In this document: piece by piece, positions 1 through 8,637 of the stretch
Layout: every line of letters starts with the position of its first letter
Position numbering within the stretch: position 1 is the first letter of the stretch
DNA from: Acidobacteriota bacterium
Lineage (GTDB): Bacteria; Actinomycetota; Acidimicrobiia; Acidimicrobiales; Palsa-688
Reading direction: 5' to 3'
DNA: 64,000 bases
NCBI GenBank assembly: GCA_028876385.1
Contig: JAGWSF010000069.1
Span: forward strand, 1-64,000
Translations under genes and position numbers: made by a program
The notes under the pieces: model-generated
What the model was told of the DNA's origin: nothing
Databases searched by the model: none
What the model saw: only the letters and a program-made list of their open reading frames with translations

Positions 1-458
1 CCGTCGAAGCTGAGCTTGTAGTCGGGGACGAACTCGATGATCACCCGCTCGGGAGAGTCCAGGAACTTCTTGAAGACCTCGGCCTGATCGGGATCGCTGC
101 GGAGGTAGCCGGCGAACTCCGGGTAGAACCAGTCCTTGGTCTCCCGGTCGTCGTGTATGACACAGTTGCCCTTGTATGTGATGGTCCGACCGCTGCCGAG
201 GTCACTACCAGCGCCCCATACGCAGATGGAGGCCCTGGGATTGCGTCGCAGCGCCGGGATGCGCTTGCGCCGCTCCGCCGCCGTCAGCCAGAACTTCCCG
301 TCCTTGGGCAGGTAGGACATCACCACCCCGAACGGCTCATTCTTGGAGTTGACCCACATGAACACGCAGTTGCGCTGGGTATGGACGAGTTCCTGCTCGA
401 GTTCAGCGGACAGCCCGCACTCGGTCAGATCCTCATAGCTGTCTTCGGCACCGCTCAT
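1..458 (-). CDS. Pyridoxamine-phosphate-oxidase-fold flavin/F420 protein, cut by the left edge
   Basis: The gene runs off the left edge, so only the first 152 residues are visible. It begins at an ATG preceded by a GGGGG ribosome-binding stretch. Visible blocks are SYEDLTECG, TQRNCVFMW, KRIPALRRNPRASI and TITYKGNCVIHDD, typical of the split-barrel pyridoxamine 5'-phosphate oxidase superfamily, which in actinobacteria includes FMN- and F420-dependent reductases. It aligns along its length with the complete 186-residue protein at 47339-47899. In both places the gene follows an acyl-CoA dehydrogenase on the same strand, so the context is probably the same duplicated cassette. Cofactor and substrate are not deducible. 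Confidence 0.8.
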   Translation of the reverse strand, partial: MSGAEDSYEDLTECGLSAELEQELVHTQRNCVFMWVNSKNEPFGVVMSYLPKDGKFWLTAAERRKRIPALRRNPRASICVWGAGSDLGSGRTITYKGNCVIHDDRETKDWFYPEFAGYLRSDPDQAEVFKKFLDSPERVIIEFVPDYKLSFD

Positions 459-651
459 GACGACCCCCTGGTTACGCCCGAGATACTGCTCGAGCAAGTT
501 GGACAAACTGTCTCAGCTGGCTTCCTGGTCCGACCTGAGCCGAAGCCGAGGGCGGTAACCGGGGCACCCGGGCCAACGATGCGCCATTGCCGCACCCTGG
601 ACCAGCACTTCCCTCCCGTACCTGACCCGGCGTCAAGCCCTTCCAGATAAT

Positions 652-665
652 CGACTCGTAGGTTA
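652..665. promoter_or_regulatory. Weak TetR-type operator-like site
   Basis: CGACTCGTAGGTTA matches 11 of 14 positions of the palindromic consensus TNACYGNYCRGTNA found elsewhere in the window. It lies in the 252-base space between the acyl-CoA dehydrogenase end and the flavin-protein start, about 195 bases upstream of the latter. Apart from this site nothing is recognisable in that space. Confidence 0.25.
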
Positions 666-710
666 ATTTGCCGACCGCCCCAACGCAATGGCTACGCATG
701 AGGGGCGCGC

Positions 711-1961
711 TCACCGAGGAATTCCCCGCCAGGGCCCGCGGTCAGCTCGAGGCTCTCCGGGCAGACCCAAGACCCTTTCGCCGATGATGTTCCGCTGTAT
801 TTCGTCCGCACCGCCGGCGATCCGGTATCCGGGGGCGCCGAGAAGGTGATCGGTCCACGCGAACGTCCCCCACTCACCGGTGTCAGCCAGGATCCTGGGC
901 CCCAGCAGTTCGGCGGCCACCTCACCTATCTCGGTCATCCCCCGGACCCACGCCAACTTTCCTATCGAGCCTTCCGGTCCGGGGGGCCGGCCGGACTCCG
1001 CCTGAGCGTGCGAACGGGAACGGTTGAACCCCTGAACCTTCTGATTGATGTAGACCGAGATCAGCTTCTGGCGCATCACTGGCTCGCCGGTGCGCCCGAG
1101 CCACTGCGCCAGCCCGAGCAGACGGTCCCACGAACCGCCGACGCCGCGGCCACCCGTGCCACCCCGTTCGAATCCGAGCGTGGTCAGCGCGACCTTCCAT
1201 CCCTCCCCCACCGCCCCTAGTCGGAGCGCATCCGGGAGGCGGACATCGCTGAAGAACACCTCGTTGAAAGAGGATCCCCCGGACATCTGCTTGATCGGCC
1301 GTACCTCGATACCCGGCGTGTCCATGGGCACGAGGAAGGCGGTGAGCCCGGCATGCTTGGGGACATCGGGATCGGTCCGTGCGATCAGCTCCCCCCACGC
1401 CGCGAACTGGGCGCCCGAGCTCCACACCTTCTGCCCGTTGATAACCCATTCGTCTCCGTCCTGGACCGCTGATGTGGCGAGTCCGGCCAGGTCCGACCCA
1501 GCACCGGGCTCGGAGAAGAGTTGGCAGCAGAGCTCGTCGGCGCGCAGGAACCGTCGCACGAAGCTACCCCGCTGCTCGTCGGTGCCGAAGATCCGCACGG
1601 TCGGCGCGATCAAACCGGTGGTGACCGCGAATGTCTCGTGTCCGGCGGGCACGCTGAAGTGCGACTCGATGGCTTTGAACGTCCGCTCGTGCTCGGAGGT
1701 GAGCTCCGCCCCGCCGAACTCCACGGGCCACGTGATGGCCCCGTAGCCGGCATCGAACTTCTCCTGCTGCCACCCCATGGCCCGCTGGAGCAGGTCCCGC
1801 TCCTCGGCGAAACTGAGCCGGTGGAACACCGAGACATCGTCGCTCCCCTCGCCCCATGTGACCGCACTCTCGTGTAGCGGCTCCCGGCGCTCGGCCAACC
1901 AGGACTCCGCCTCGGCTGCGAAATCCTCCACGCTCGGCTGCGGTCGGTCGCTTTGGCTCAT
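711..1961 (-). CDS. Acyl-CoA dehydrogenase (FadE type)
   Basis: A 416-residue flavoprotein of the acyl-CoA dehydrogenase family, which introduces an alpha-beta double bond into an acyl-CoA with FAD. The central strand domain shows FSEPGAGSDLAG, NGQKVWSSGAQ and the IKQMSGGSSFNEVFF block. The C-terminus has AGGADEIQRNIIGERVLGLP. The Glu of the YEGT motif that is the base in medium-chain enzymes is a Gly here, so the base probably lies elsewhere, as in isovaleryl-CoA-type enzymes, or the protein works in a heteromer. Start chosen at the ATG behind GGGAGAG (MSQSDRPQPS) rather than 22 codons upstream. It is a close paralogue of 47933-49198 and diverges from the CoA-transferase pair across a palindromic site. 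Confidence 0.9.
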   Translation of the reverse strand: MSQSDRPQPSVEDFAAEAESWLAERREPLHESAVTWGEGSDDVSVFHRLSFAEERDLLQRAMGWQQEKFDAGYGAITWPVEFGGAELTSEHERTFKAIESHFSVPAGHETFAVTTGLIAPTVRIFGTDEQRGSFVRRFLRADELCCQLFSEPGAGSDLAGLATSAVQDGDEWVINGQKVWSSGAQFAAWGELIARTDPDVPKHAGLTAFLVPMDTPGIEVRPIKQMSGGSSFNEVFFSDVRLPDALRLGAVGEGWKVALTTLGFERGGTGGRGVGGSWDRLLGLAQWLGRTGEPVMRQKLISVYINQKVQGFNRSRSHAQAESGRPPGPEGSIGKLAWVRGMTEIGEVAAELLGPRILADTGEWGTFAWTDHLLGAPGYRIAGGADEIQRNIIGERVLGLPGEPRADRGPWRGIPR

Positions 1962-2063
1962 CGCTCTCCCGTCAACTTCGCCTGACTCGCACACCACATC
2001 GTGTCCACTCCACGAACGCCGATGCAAGGCATCCAGTCCAGCATGGACAGGGCGACCGTGGAA

Positions 2064-2077
2064 CGATTATAATCATT
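2064..2077. promoter_or_regulatory. TTATAA-centred palindrome, candidate GntR/FadR operator
   Basis: ACGATTATAATCAT is nearly identical (13 of 14) to the perfect palindrome at 27799-27812. It lies between the divergent acyl-CoA dehydrogenase (start 1961) and CoA-transferase (start 2146). AT-only cores are rare in this GC-rich sequence. Two FadR-type GntR regulators are encoded in the window and are the natural candidates to bind it. Confidence 0.55.
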
Positions 2078-2145
2078 CGCAGGCGATGGGCCAACGGGCC
2101 CATCGCACGGGGAGTGGGGGAAGAGGCCTTTACTTGGGCAGAGAT

Positions 2146-3480
2146 ATGACCGAGCCGGGTCCTGGAGTCCCGGGCCATCCCGATCCTCCCTTCTACGGAG
2201 GTGCCGACCGCCGCCCCCGCGAGCGGAGAGGTCCGCTCAGCGGGATTCGGGTCGCTGACTTCTGCTGGATGGGCGTTGGATCCGTCGCTACCCGGCTCCT
2301 GGCCGATTTCGGCGCCGAGGTGATCAAGATCGAGGACCGCACGCGGGTCGACATGCCCCGGCGGCTGCCCTTGTACAAGGACCAGGTTCGCAGCTTCGGA
2401 CAGGAAGTGTCGGATCCCGACCCCGACCGCGGCGGCCTGTTCAACAACTACAGCCGGAACAAGCTGGGCGTCACCATAAATCTGCGGACCCAGGAAGGAC
2501 GCGAGCTGGCCGAGAAGCTCATCTCGGTCAGTTCGGTGGTGACCGAGAACTTCGCGCCGGGCGTGATGGAGCGTTGGGGCTTCACCTACGAGAGGCTGCG
2601 CCAGTTGGTCCCGGACGTGATCTACGCCCGTATGAGCGGGTACGGGCATTCCGGGCCCCACCAGCACTATCGCAGCTACGGTCCGGTGGTTCAGGCGGCT
2701 AGTGGACTTTCCTATGTCGCCGGGCTACCGGGACGGGAGCCTTCAGGGTGGGGACTCTCCTACATGGACAACATGGCGGCCTATTACAACTCGGCAGCTC
2801 TGCTGATGGCCATCTGGAAGCGACAGAGCGACGGATTGGGCACCGAGATCGACGTGGCTGCGGTGGAGCTCGGCGTCACCCTGCTCGGACCCATCCTCCT
2901 CGATGTCACTGTCAATGGGCACACCACGAGGCGCCCTGACTATCCCACGGGTAACCGCCTCGAGCACCCCAATGCGGCCCCCCACGGGGTCTATCCCTGC
3001 GCCGGTGACGACCGGTGGGTGGCCATCGCCGTCTTCGACGACTCTGAGTGGCTACGGCTCGTCGAAGCCATCGGGCATCCCGCATGGACCGATCTGGACA
3101 TCTTCTCCTCGCAGGACCTCCGCCACGCCCACCAGGATGCGCTGGACGAGCAGCTGTCGCTCTGGACCCGTCAGTACGACCCAATAGAGGCGATGGAGCT
3201 GCTCGAGTCAAAAGGAGTGAAAGCCGGCGCGGTGCAGAACCCGCAGGACCTCAACGAACGAGACCCGCAGCTCTCCATGCGTGGCACCTTCTTCGAGATG
3301 GACCATCCGGTAATTGGACCAGCCCGCTTCGAGGGTTTCCCGGCGTTGATGTCAGGGGATCATCCTGATCACTGGCGGTCCGCACCCCTCGTCGGCGAGG
3401 ACAACGACTACGTCTTCGGTGAGATCCTGGGCCTCAGCGAGCAGGAGCGGGCCGACTTGCTCGGCGCCGGAGTGATCTGA
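2146..3480 (+). CDS. Class III (CaiB/BaiF) CoA-transferase, subunit A, copy 1
   Basis: A 444-residue family III CoA-transferase, expected to move CoA between a donor acyl-CoA and a free carboxylic acid through an aspartyl-CoA anhydride. Family features are GIRVADFCWMGVGS at the start, GAEVIKIE, NKLGVTINLRTQEGR and VTENFAPGVMERWG. The candidate catalytic Asp is Asp208 in SYMDNMAA. The stop is followed two bases later by the second subunit gene, an arrangement like benzylsuccinate CoA-transferase BbsEF, so a heteromer is likely. The first ATG with a sensible protein start (MTEPGPG) was chosen. A highly similar copy is at 31641-32969. Confidence 0.88.
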   Translation: MTEPGPGVPGHPDPPFYGGADRRPRERRGPLSGIRVADFCWMGVGSVATRLLADFGAEVIKIEDRTRVDMPRRLPLYKDQVRSFGQEVSDPDPDRGGLFNNYSRNKLGVTINLRTQEGRELAEKLISVSSVVTENFAPGVMERWGFTYERLRQLVPDVIYARMSGYGHSGPHQHYRSYGPVVQAASGLSYVAGLPGREPSGWGLSYMDNMAAYYNSAALLMAIWKRQSDGLGTEIDVAAVELGVTLLGPILLDVTVNGHTTRRPDYPTGNRLEHPNAAPHGVYPCAGDDRWVAIAVFDDSEWLRLVEAIGHPAWTDLDIFSSQDLRHAHQDALDEQLSLWTRQYDPIEAMELLESKGVKAGAVQNPQDLNERDPQLSMRGTFFEMDHPVIGPARFEGFPALMSGDHPDHWRSAPLVGEDNDYVFGEILGLSEQERADLLGAGVI

Positions 3481-3482
3481 CC

Positions 3483-4673
3483 ATGACCATTTGCTCCGGG
3501 CTCAAGGTGGTGGAGATCGCCTCCGATCCCGCCGGCGAGATGACCGGTCGGCTGCTCGGACAGTACGGCGCCGATCTGGTCAAGGTCGAGCCCCCCGAAG
3601 GCTCACCAACGCGGCGAATAGGTCCCTACGCCGGGGGAAATGCCAGCCCCGACACCAGCCTCACCTACTGGTACTACAACACCTGTAAGCGCAGCGTCGT
3701 GCTGGATCTACCGACCGAGTCGGCGGCCCTGGACCACCTCCTCACGGACGCCGACGTACTGATCGTCGCCGCGTCGCTGAGCCAGCAGGAGCAGCTCGGC
3801 TTCGACCTCGAGGCTCTCGCCGAGAAGCACCCCCGGCTGATCGTCGTCTCGGTGACCCCGTTCGGCCGCATCGGCCCCTGGTCCCGCTATGAGACGTCCG
3901 ATCTGGTGAGCCTGGCGGCTGGGGGCCTCCTCAACAGCTGCGGTTACGACGACCACTCGATACCACCCATCAGGCCGGCCGAGAATCAGGCCTACCACGT
4001 GGCCGCCAGCTTCGCCCTCATCTCGATCTTCCTCGCTCTGATCAGTCGCAACCGGTCCGGTTCAGGCCAGATCATCGACCTCTCGGTCCATGACGCCGTC
4101 GCCGTCAGCCCCGAGCTGGCCAATCCGTACTGGTTCTACCCCAGAGCTCTGGTCCACAGGCAGACCTGTCGACATGCCCAACCGACGCCGACCCAGCCGG
4201 CGATCTTCCCGACCCTCGACGGCCGCTACGTCTATTTCACCCTGATCCTCGCCGACGCCAAGCCTTGGCAGAGCCTCGTCGAATGGATGGACAGCATGGG
4301 ACTGGCGGCCGACCTCACCGAGCCCGAATACGGGACCCTCAGCCATCGACAGGCCAATTTCCCGCACATCCAGCAGATGCTCGAGTCCTTCTTCCTCGTC
4401 CAAGAGGCCGCCTCGGCCTACCACGAGGGCCAGGCACGGGGCCTGCCCATCGCCGTGATCAACTCGCCCGATGACGTCCTGGTGGACGAGCATCTCCTGG
4501 CTCGCCGGTTCTTCGAGGACGTGACCCACCGTGATCACTCCTCCGCCACCTACCCGGGAGCCCCGATACGCTTCTCGTCGCATCCCTATGCTGGCCAGGT
4601 CGCCGCCCCTGACCTCGGATCCACTCACTTGACCGATCTGGCTCGGCCCGCACCGCCCGCCGCCAGCCCCTGA
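3483..4673 (+). CDS. Class III (CaiB/BaiF) CoA-transferase, subunit B, copy 1
   Basis: A 396-residue second family III CoA-transferase, starting immediately after the first subunit. It has GLKVVEIASDPAGEMTGRLL, GADLVKVEPPEG, PFGRIGPWSRYETSDLV and GQIIDLSVHDAVA. At the position of the formyl-CoA-transferase catalytic Asp169 it carries Glu167 (RPAENQAYH), whereas the copy at 32970-34187 has Asp in RPGDNQSFH. Either this subunit is non-catalytic and the partner supplies the Asp, or Glu substitutes. The gene is likely co-transcribed with the subunit A gene. Confidence 0.87.
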   Translation: MTICSGLKVVEIASDPAGEMTGRLLGQYGADLVKVEPPEGSPTRRIGPYAGGNASPDTSLTYWYYNTCKRSVVLDLPTESAALDHLLTDADVLIVAASLSQQEQLGFDLEALAEKHPRLIVVSVTPFGRIGPWSRYETSDLVSLAAGGLLNSCGYDDHSIPPIRPAENQAYHVAASFALISIFLALISRNRSGSGQIIDLSVHDAVAVSPELANPYWFYPRALVHRQTCRHAQPTPTQPAIFPTLDGRYVYFTLILADAKPWQSLVEWMDSMGLAADLTEPEYGTLSHRQANFPHIQQMLESFFLVQEAASAYHEGQARGLPIAVINSPDDVLVDEHLLARRFFEDVTHRDHSSATYPGAPIRFSSHPYAGQVAAPDLGSTHLTDLARPAPPAASP

Positions 4674-4715
4674 CGCGGCCGGTCCGGCTCGGTCGCCACG
4701 ACCCGGGGACTAAGC

Positions 4716-4733
4716 TAACTGCTCGGTCAGTTA
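4716..4733. promoter_or_regulatory. TetR-type operator, best match in the window
   Basis: TAACTGCTCGGTCAGTTA is an inverted repeat (TAACTG/CAGTTA). Its first 14 bases match TNACYGNYCRGTNA at every position. It lies 30 bases before the SDR start at 4763, where a repressor would block transcription, and suggests that the SDR has its own promoter besides reading from the CoA-transferases. Confidence 0.6.
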
Positions 4734-4762
4734 CCCGATCTAGCCGGACGTAGGGGGTCCTC

Positions 4763-5512
4763 ATGAATTTGCACGGCAAGGTACTCTTCGCGACCGGGGG
4801 CGCCAGCGGCCTCGGCGCGGCCACCGCTCGACGGTTCGTCGCCGAGGGAGGGTCGGCAGCCGTCGTCGACCTCGACGGAGATCGCGCCAGGGCCATCGCC
4901 GCCGAGCTGGACCGGGCCGTAGGTCTCCAGGCCGACGTATCCGATGAGTCGTCGGTGCAGGCCGCGCTCAAAGAGGCGCGGTCTCATCTCGGCCCCGTCG
5001 ACTCCATCTTCAACGCCGCCGGACACGCCGAGTTCGGGATGGTCGAAGACTGGTCGTTCGACCGTTGGTCGCGAATGCTCGACGTCCACGCCGGGGGCAC
5101 CTTCCTCGTCTGCAAGCACGCAGTCGCACAGTTGAGGGAGAAGGGCGGCGGCTCGATAGTCAACGTCGCATCAGTTGCCGCCCTGGTCGGTTCCCACCGC
5201 AACGCCGTCTACGGCGCGGCCAAGGGCGCGATCGTCTCGTTCACCCGCCAGCTGGCCGCCGACTGGGCCCCCGCCATCCGGGTGAACGCAATTGCCCCGG
5301 GGCGGATCCGCACCGGGATGACCGAGCCGATCATGTTGGAGAGAGGCGGAACCCTGGAGAAGGGAGCCGAGCTGTTCGGCGCCTCCAATCTGCAGAAGCG
5401 AGTGGGTGAGCCCGAAGAGATCGCCGGACCAGCCTGCTTCCTGCTCTCCGACGACGCCAGTTTCGTGACGGGGACGGTGATGGTCGTCGACGGAGGAGAG
5501 ACGGCGATCTAG
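4763..5512 (+). CDS. Short-chain dehydrogenase/reductase
   Basis: A 249-residue classical SDR, an NAD(P)-dependent alcohol dehydrogenase or ketoreductase. The cofactor-binding TGGASGLG is at residues 11-18, Ser lies in NVASVAAL, and the catalytic pair is Tyr150 and Lys154 (YGAAK). The acidic residue after the second strand (VVDLDGDR) suggests NAD rather than NADP. A strong GGGGG site precedes the ATG. Its stop overlaps the convergent gene's stop in a shared CTAG. Substrate unknown; it probably acts on a hydroxylated or hydroxyacyl intermediate handled by the neighbouring CoA-transferases. Confidence 0.88.
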   Translation: MNLHGKVLFATGGASGLGAATARRFVAEGGSAAVVDLDGDRARAIAAELDRAVGLQADVSDESSVQAALKEARSHLGPVDSIFNAAGHAEFGMVEDWSFDRWSRMLDVHAGGTFLVCKHAVAQLREKGGGSIVNVASVAALVGSHRNAVYGAAKGAIVSFTRQLAADWAPAIRVNAIAPGRIRTGMTEPIMLERGGTLEKGAELFGASNLQKRVGEPEEIAGPACFLLSDDASFVTGTVMVVDGGETAI

Positions 5513-5979
5513 GAGAAGCCCGGAATACCGTTGGGGGGGAAGGCTCCGAAGTCGGCCGGAGGCATCTCGGCCCGATAGGTGACCGTGAAGTTGCGCTCGG
5601 CGAAATACCACCGTGTCCCGTCATGGGTGTACCGATCCCGGTAGCAGCCGACCACCAGGGTATTTGCCCCGTCCTTGCGCCCGAGTTCCCATATGGTCCA
5701 CCGCCCGGCCGATCCATCCGGCGTCACGCCGCCGTGCCCGACCATCTGGATCACGTGCTCGTAGGCGCCCATGGCATCCCGCCAGAGGGCCACGATGGCC
5801 GGTCGCCCTTCCACCCGTGCTCGTCCCAGATCCCAGACGGCTTCCGGATGCCAGGTCGCGGCCCAGCGCTGCTCATCTCGGGTGTTCACCGCGTCGGCAT
5901 AGGCTTCGACCAGTTCCCGCACCTCGACCCTGGCGATGACTCCGGTCAGGCGCGCATCACCTGCCTGATCACCCGTCAC
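5509..5979 (-). CDS. SnoaL/NTF2-like protein
   Basis: A 156-residue protein of the NTF2-like superfamily with ELVEAYADAVNTRDEQRWAATW, the typical start of the SnoaL cone fold. It also has YRDRYTHDGTRWYFAERNFTV near the C-terminus. Members include ring-cleaving cyclases, isomerases and dehydratases as well as many of unknown role. The start is GTG, without a strong ribosome-binding site. It is the last gene of the ABC-transporter run on this strand, 37 bases after the permease. Three other members of the superfamily lie at 27819, 42005 and 49999. Confidence 0.8.
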   Translation of the reverse strand: MTGDQAGDARLTGVIARVEVRELVEAYADAVNTRDEQRWAATWHPEAVWDLGRARVEGRPAIVALWRDAMGAYEHVIQMVGHGGVTPDGSAGRWTIWELGRKDGANTLVVGCYRDRYTHDGTRWYFAERNFTVTYRAEMPPADFGAFPPNGIPGFS

Positions 5980-6016
5980 CGGCGCCCACCCGGGACCGGG
6001 TGCCGGCCCGTCGACC

Positions 6017-7063
6017 TCATCCCGACGATGGTACTCCCGCCACCTCGACAGCCTCGTCGTCGGAGTGGGAGTCGCCGTGATCGGTGGGGGCGGCGAGGCT
6101 GCGCCGGGCAGCTGAGGTCCGCTGGCGCCACACTGCGAACCCGACCGCGGCGATCAGGGCCACGCCGTTGAACATGTCGTTCAACCACTGCACGCCCGTG
6201 ACCAACTGCAGGCCCTTGACCCCGGTCGCCAGGACGTACACGGCGAGCATGGTTCCCCACACATTGAAGCGGCCTGGTCTGATCTGCGTGGACCCGAGGA
6301 AGGCGGCGGCGAACGCCGGGAGGAGCAGGGTGCTACCGAAGGTCAGGGATGGTCCCGAAAGAGACCCGTAGAGCACGCCCGCGATCCCAGAGACGGTGGC
6401 CGAGATGATGAGCGACAGCCACGTCCACATGTCGACCCGCACTCCGGCCAGGCGGGCGGCCTCGAGGTTGCCTCCGGTGGCGTGCAGGTACCGCCCGGCC
6501 GGCGTGTGGTCCAGCAACCACCAGAAGAACACCGCCAGGATGATCAGGTAGAGCACCACGATCTGGAAGCCACCCACGGTGCGCTGGGTCAGGCTGTTCC
6601 ACGCCGACGCGGTGGGCGGCAGAGGCTGGCTCTGGCCGGAGACGATGGTCTGGATCGCGGCGATCACGGTGGCCATACCGAGGGTGGCGATGAAGGAACT
6701 GATGCGCAGTTTGACCACGATGAAGCCGTTCACCACGCCGATGCCGAAGGTCACGAGCACGGCGATGATCATCGCCGGCCACATGTTCCAGTGGTGGGTG
6801 GTCTGCAACCAGGTCACCACGATCGTGGAGAGGTTGATGGTGGCACCTATCGACAGGTCGAAGGCCCCGGTGGCCAGCGGCACCAGCACCGCGATCGCCA
6901 GCATGGCGGCTATCGCCTGGGAGGAGGCCACCGAGTGCAGGGTGGCCCTCGTGAGGAACAGGTGCGGCTTCCAGATCCCGAAGATCAGGATGAACAGGGC
7001 CCACAGGTACACGCCGCTGAACCGCTCCAAACCCAGGTTCAGGGATCTGCGCCGTTGGCTCAT
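6017..7063 (-). CDS. Ribose-type ABC transporter permease
   Basis: A 348-residue integral membrane protein of the RbsC/branched-chain permease family. There are about eight to ten hydrophobic stretches, from VYLWALFILIFGI to GVALIAAVGFAVW. It includes the family block GAFDLSIGATINLS (compare the IDLSVG motif of RbsC) and GxLEAARLAGVRVD in the cytoplasmic coupling loop. The start ATG overlaps the ATPase stop by four bases. With the ATPase and lipoprotein it forms a complete importer of unknown specificity. Ribose-type importers take up sugars, cyclitols, autoinducer-2 and other small polar rings. Confidence 0.9.
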   Translation of the reverse strand: MSQRRRSLNLGLERFSGVYLWALFILIFGIWKPHLFLTRATLHSVASSQAIAAMLAIAVLVPLATGAFDLSIGATINLSTIVVTWLQTTHHWNMWPAMIIAVLVTFGIGVVNGFIVVKLRISSFIATLGMATVIAAIQTIVSGQSQPLPPTASAWNSLTQRTVGGFQIVVLYLIILAVFFWWLLDHTPAGRYLHATGGNLEAARLAGVRVDMWTWLSLIISATVSGIAGVLYGSLSGPSLTFGSTLLLPAFAAAFLGSTQIRPGRFNVWGTMLAVYVLATGVKGLQLVTGVQWLNDMFNGVALIAAVGFAVWRQRTSAARRSLAAPTDHGDSHSDDEAVEVAGVPSSG

Positions 7064-8637
7064 ACTCCGGCTACCTCCTCGTCGGCACCAAGCGCGTGGT
7101 GTGAGATTGCTGCAACATTGATCTCGTCACCCTGGAGGTGGGCCACGATTCGGCCGCCTCGGATGACGAGCACTCGGTGGCTCAGAGCGACCAGTTCGTC
7201 GACGTCGGATGAGCTGATGATCACGGCCGCACCCTGAGCGGCGGCGTCGAGCAGTTGGCGATGCAGTGCCGCCTTGGCTCCGATGTCGACACCTTGGGTG
7301 GGTTCGTCCAGCAGGAACACCTTCGGGCTACGTCTGAGCCACTTCCCGAAGAGGATCTTCTGCTGGTTACCCCCGGAGAACGTCATGAGGGGGGCCTCGA
7401 TCCCCTCCGCCGGGCGCACCGCCAAGCGACCGAACCAGGCCTTGGTCTCGGCTGTCTCGCCGCGTCGTCGGAGGAGACCTCTCTGCCAGAAGGGCGCCAG
7501 ATCCGTAACCGTGAGGTTCTCCCGGGCCGAGAACTCCATGAGGCCGCCCTGCGTCTTGCGCTCCGGCGGCAGGTAGCCGACACCGGCGTCCATCGCTTCC
7601 CTCGGGCGGTAGGACCGCACCTGTACGTCCCCGACGCGCACGGTACCCCCGCGGCGTTCGGTGGCTCCGAAGATCGCCCCGAGGATGATCTCCCGCCCGG
7701 ACCCGGTGATGCCTGCGACCCCTACGATGTCGCCCGGCCGAGCCTCGAACGAGACGTTCCTGAGTGGGCCGGCCTCGAGGTTCTGGACATGGAGCACCGC
7801 ATCACCGCCCTCGGAGTGGAGGGCCTGTGAGGCCGCCCGCACCTCGTCGAGTTCGGAGCCGATCAGCAGTGATACGAGCTTCCTCCGGTCCAGCGACGAC
7901 ACGGGGAACGTCCCCACTTTGCGTCCGTCTCGCAGCACCGTGGCATTGTCGGCCAGACCGAACACCTCGTCGAGGCGGTGGGTCACGTACAGGATGCCGA
8001 CCCCCCGGGCCGCCACCCGCCGGACGATGTCGAGCAGGTGCTCCACCTCGTTCTCGGGCAACGTCGCGGTGGGCTCGTCGAGGACCAGGAGCCTCACCTC
8101 CCGGGTGTCCCGGCCGAACTGACGCAGCGCCCGGGCGACGGCGACGCCGGTCCGCTGCGCAGGCGACAGCACGCCGACCGGCATGGCGAGGTCGATATCG
8201 AGCCCTACCCGAGCCAGATCACTGCTGGCCAACTGCTTGGCCGACCTCGACCTTATGGTCCCCCACCGGGTCGGGAAGCCCCCGTTGAGCGAGAGATTGT
8301 CGAGGACCGAAGACGTCGGGATGAGAGCGAGGTCCTGGTGGACGAATCGGCAACCGAGATGGTACGACGTCTCCGGCGAGCCGAACTCCAGCGGGTGCGA
8401 GTCGATCAGGACCCGTCCCCCCGGATCGGGCACGTGGTACCCGGAGAGGATCTTGATCAGGGTCGACTTCCCCGACCCGTTCTCGCCGAGCAGGGCGTGG
8501 ACCTCGCCGGCCGCGATCTCGAGGTCCACGCTGTCCAAGGCCAACGACCCGGCGAAGGTCTTCGACAGTCCCTGCACGGACAGAGCACAGCGGGGGGTCT
8601 CCCCGCTGTGCTCCTCACCGGTCAACCCACTTGCCAC
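7060..8637 (-). CDS. Ribose-type ABC transporter ATPase with two nucleotide-binding domains
   Basis: A 525-residue RbsA/MglA-type ATPase. The first domain has Walker A GENGSGKST and Walker B LLVLDEPTA. The second has the degenerate loop GITGSGREI, normal in this family, a signature SGGNQQK and LLDEPTQGVD. It energises the permease encoded next to it. The GTG start overlaps the lipoprotein gene by 16 bases; a TTG at 8625 would give a four-base TTGA overlap and is a credible alternative. Confidence 0.92.
   Translation of the reverse strand: MASGLTGEEHSGETPRCALSVQGLSKTFAGSLALDSVDLEIAAGEVHALLGENGSGKSTLIKILSGYHVPDPGGRVLIDSHPLEFGSPETSYHLGCRFVHQDLALIPTSSVLDNLSLNGGFPTRWGTIRSRSAKQLASSDLARVGLDIDLAMPVGVLSPAQRTGVAVARALRQFGRDTREVRLLVLDEPTATLPENEVEHLLDIVRRVAARGVGILYVTHRLDEVFGLADNATVLRDGRKVGTFPVSSLDRRKLVSLLIGSELDEVRAASQALHSEGGDAVLHVQNLEAGPLRNVSFEARPGDIVGVAGITGSGREIILGAIFGATERRGGTVRVGDVQVRSYRPREAMDAGVGYLPPERKTQGGLMEFSARENLTVTDLAPFWQRGLLRRRGETAETKAWFGRLAVRPAEGIEAPLMTFSGGNQQKILFGKWLRRSPKVFLLDEPTQGVDIGAKAALHRQLLDAAAQGAAVIISSSDVDELVALSHRVLVIRGGRIVAHLQGDEINVAAISHHALGADEEVAGV

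Noticed and set aside
711..2027. Longer start for the acyl-CoA dehydrogenase
   Set aside because: The extra 22 residues have no homologous counterpart in the paralogue and the internal ATG has the better ribosome-binding site.
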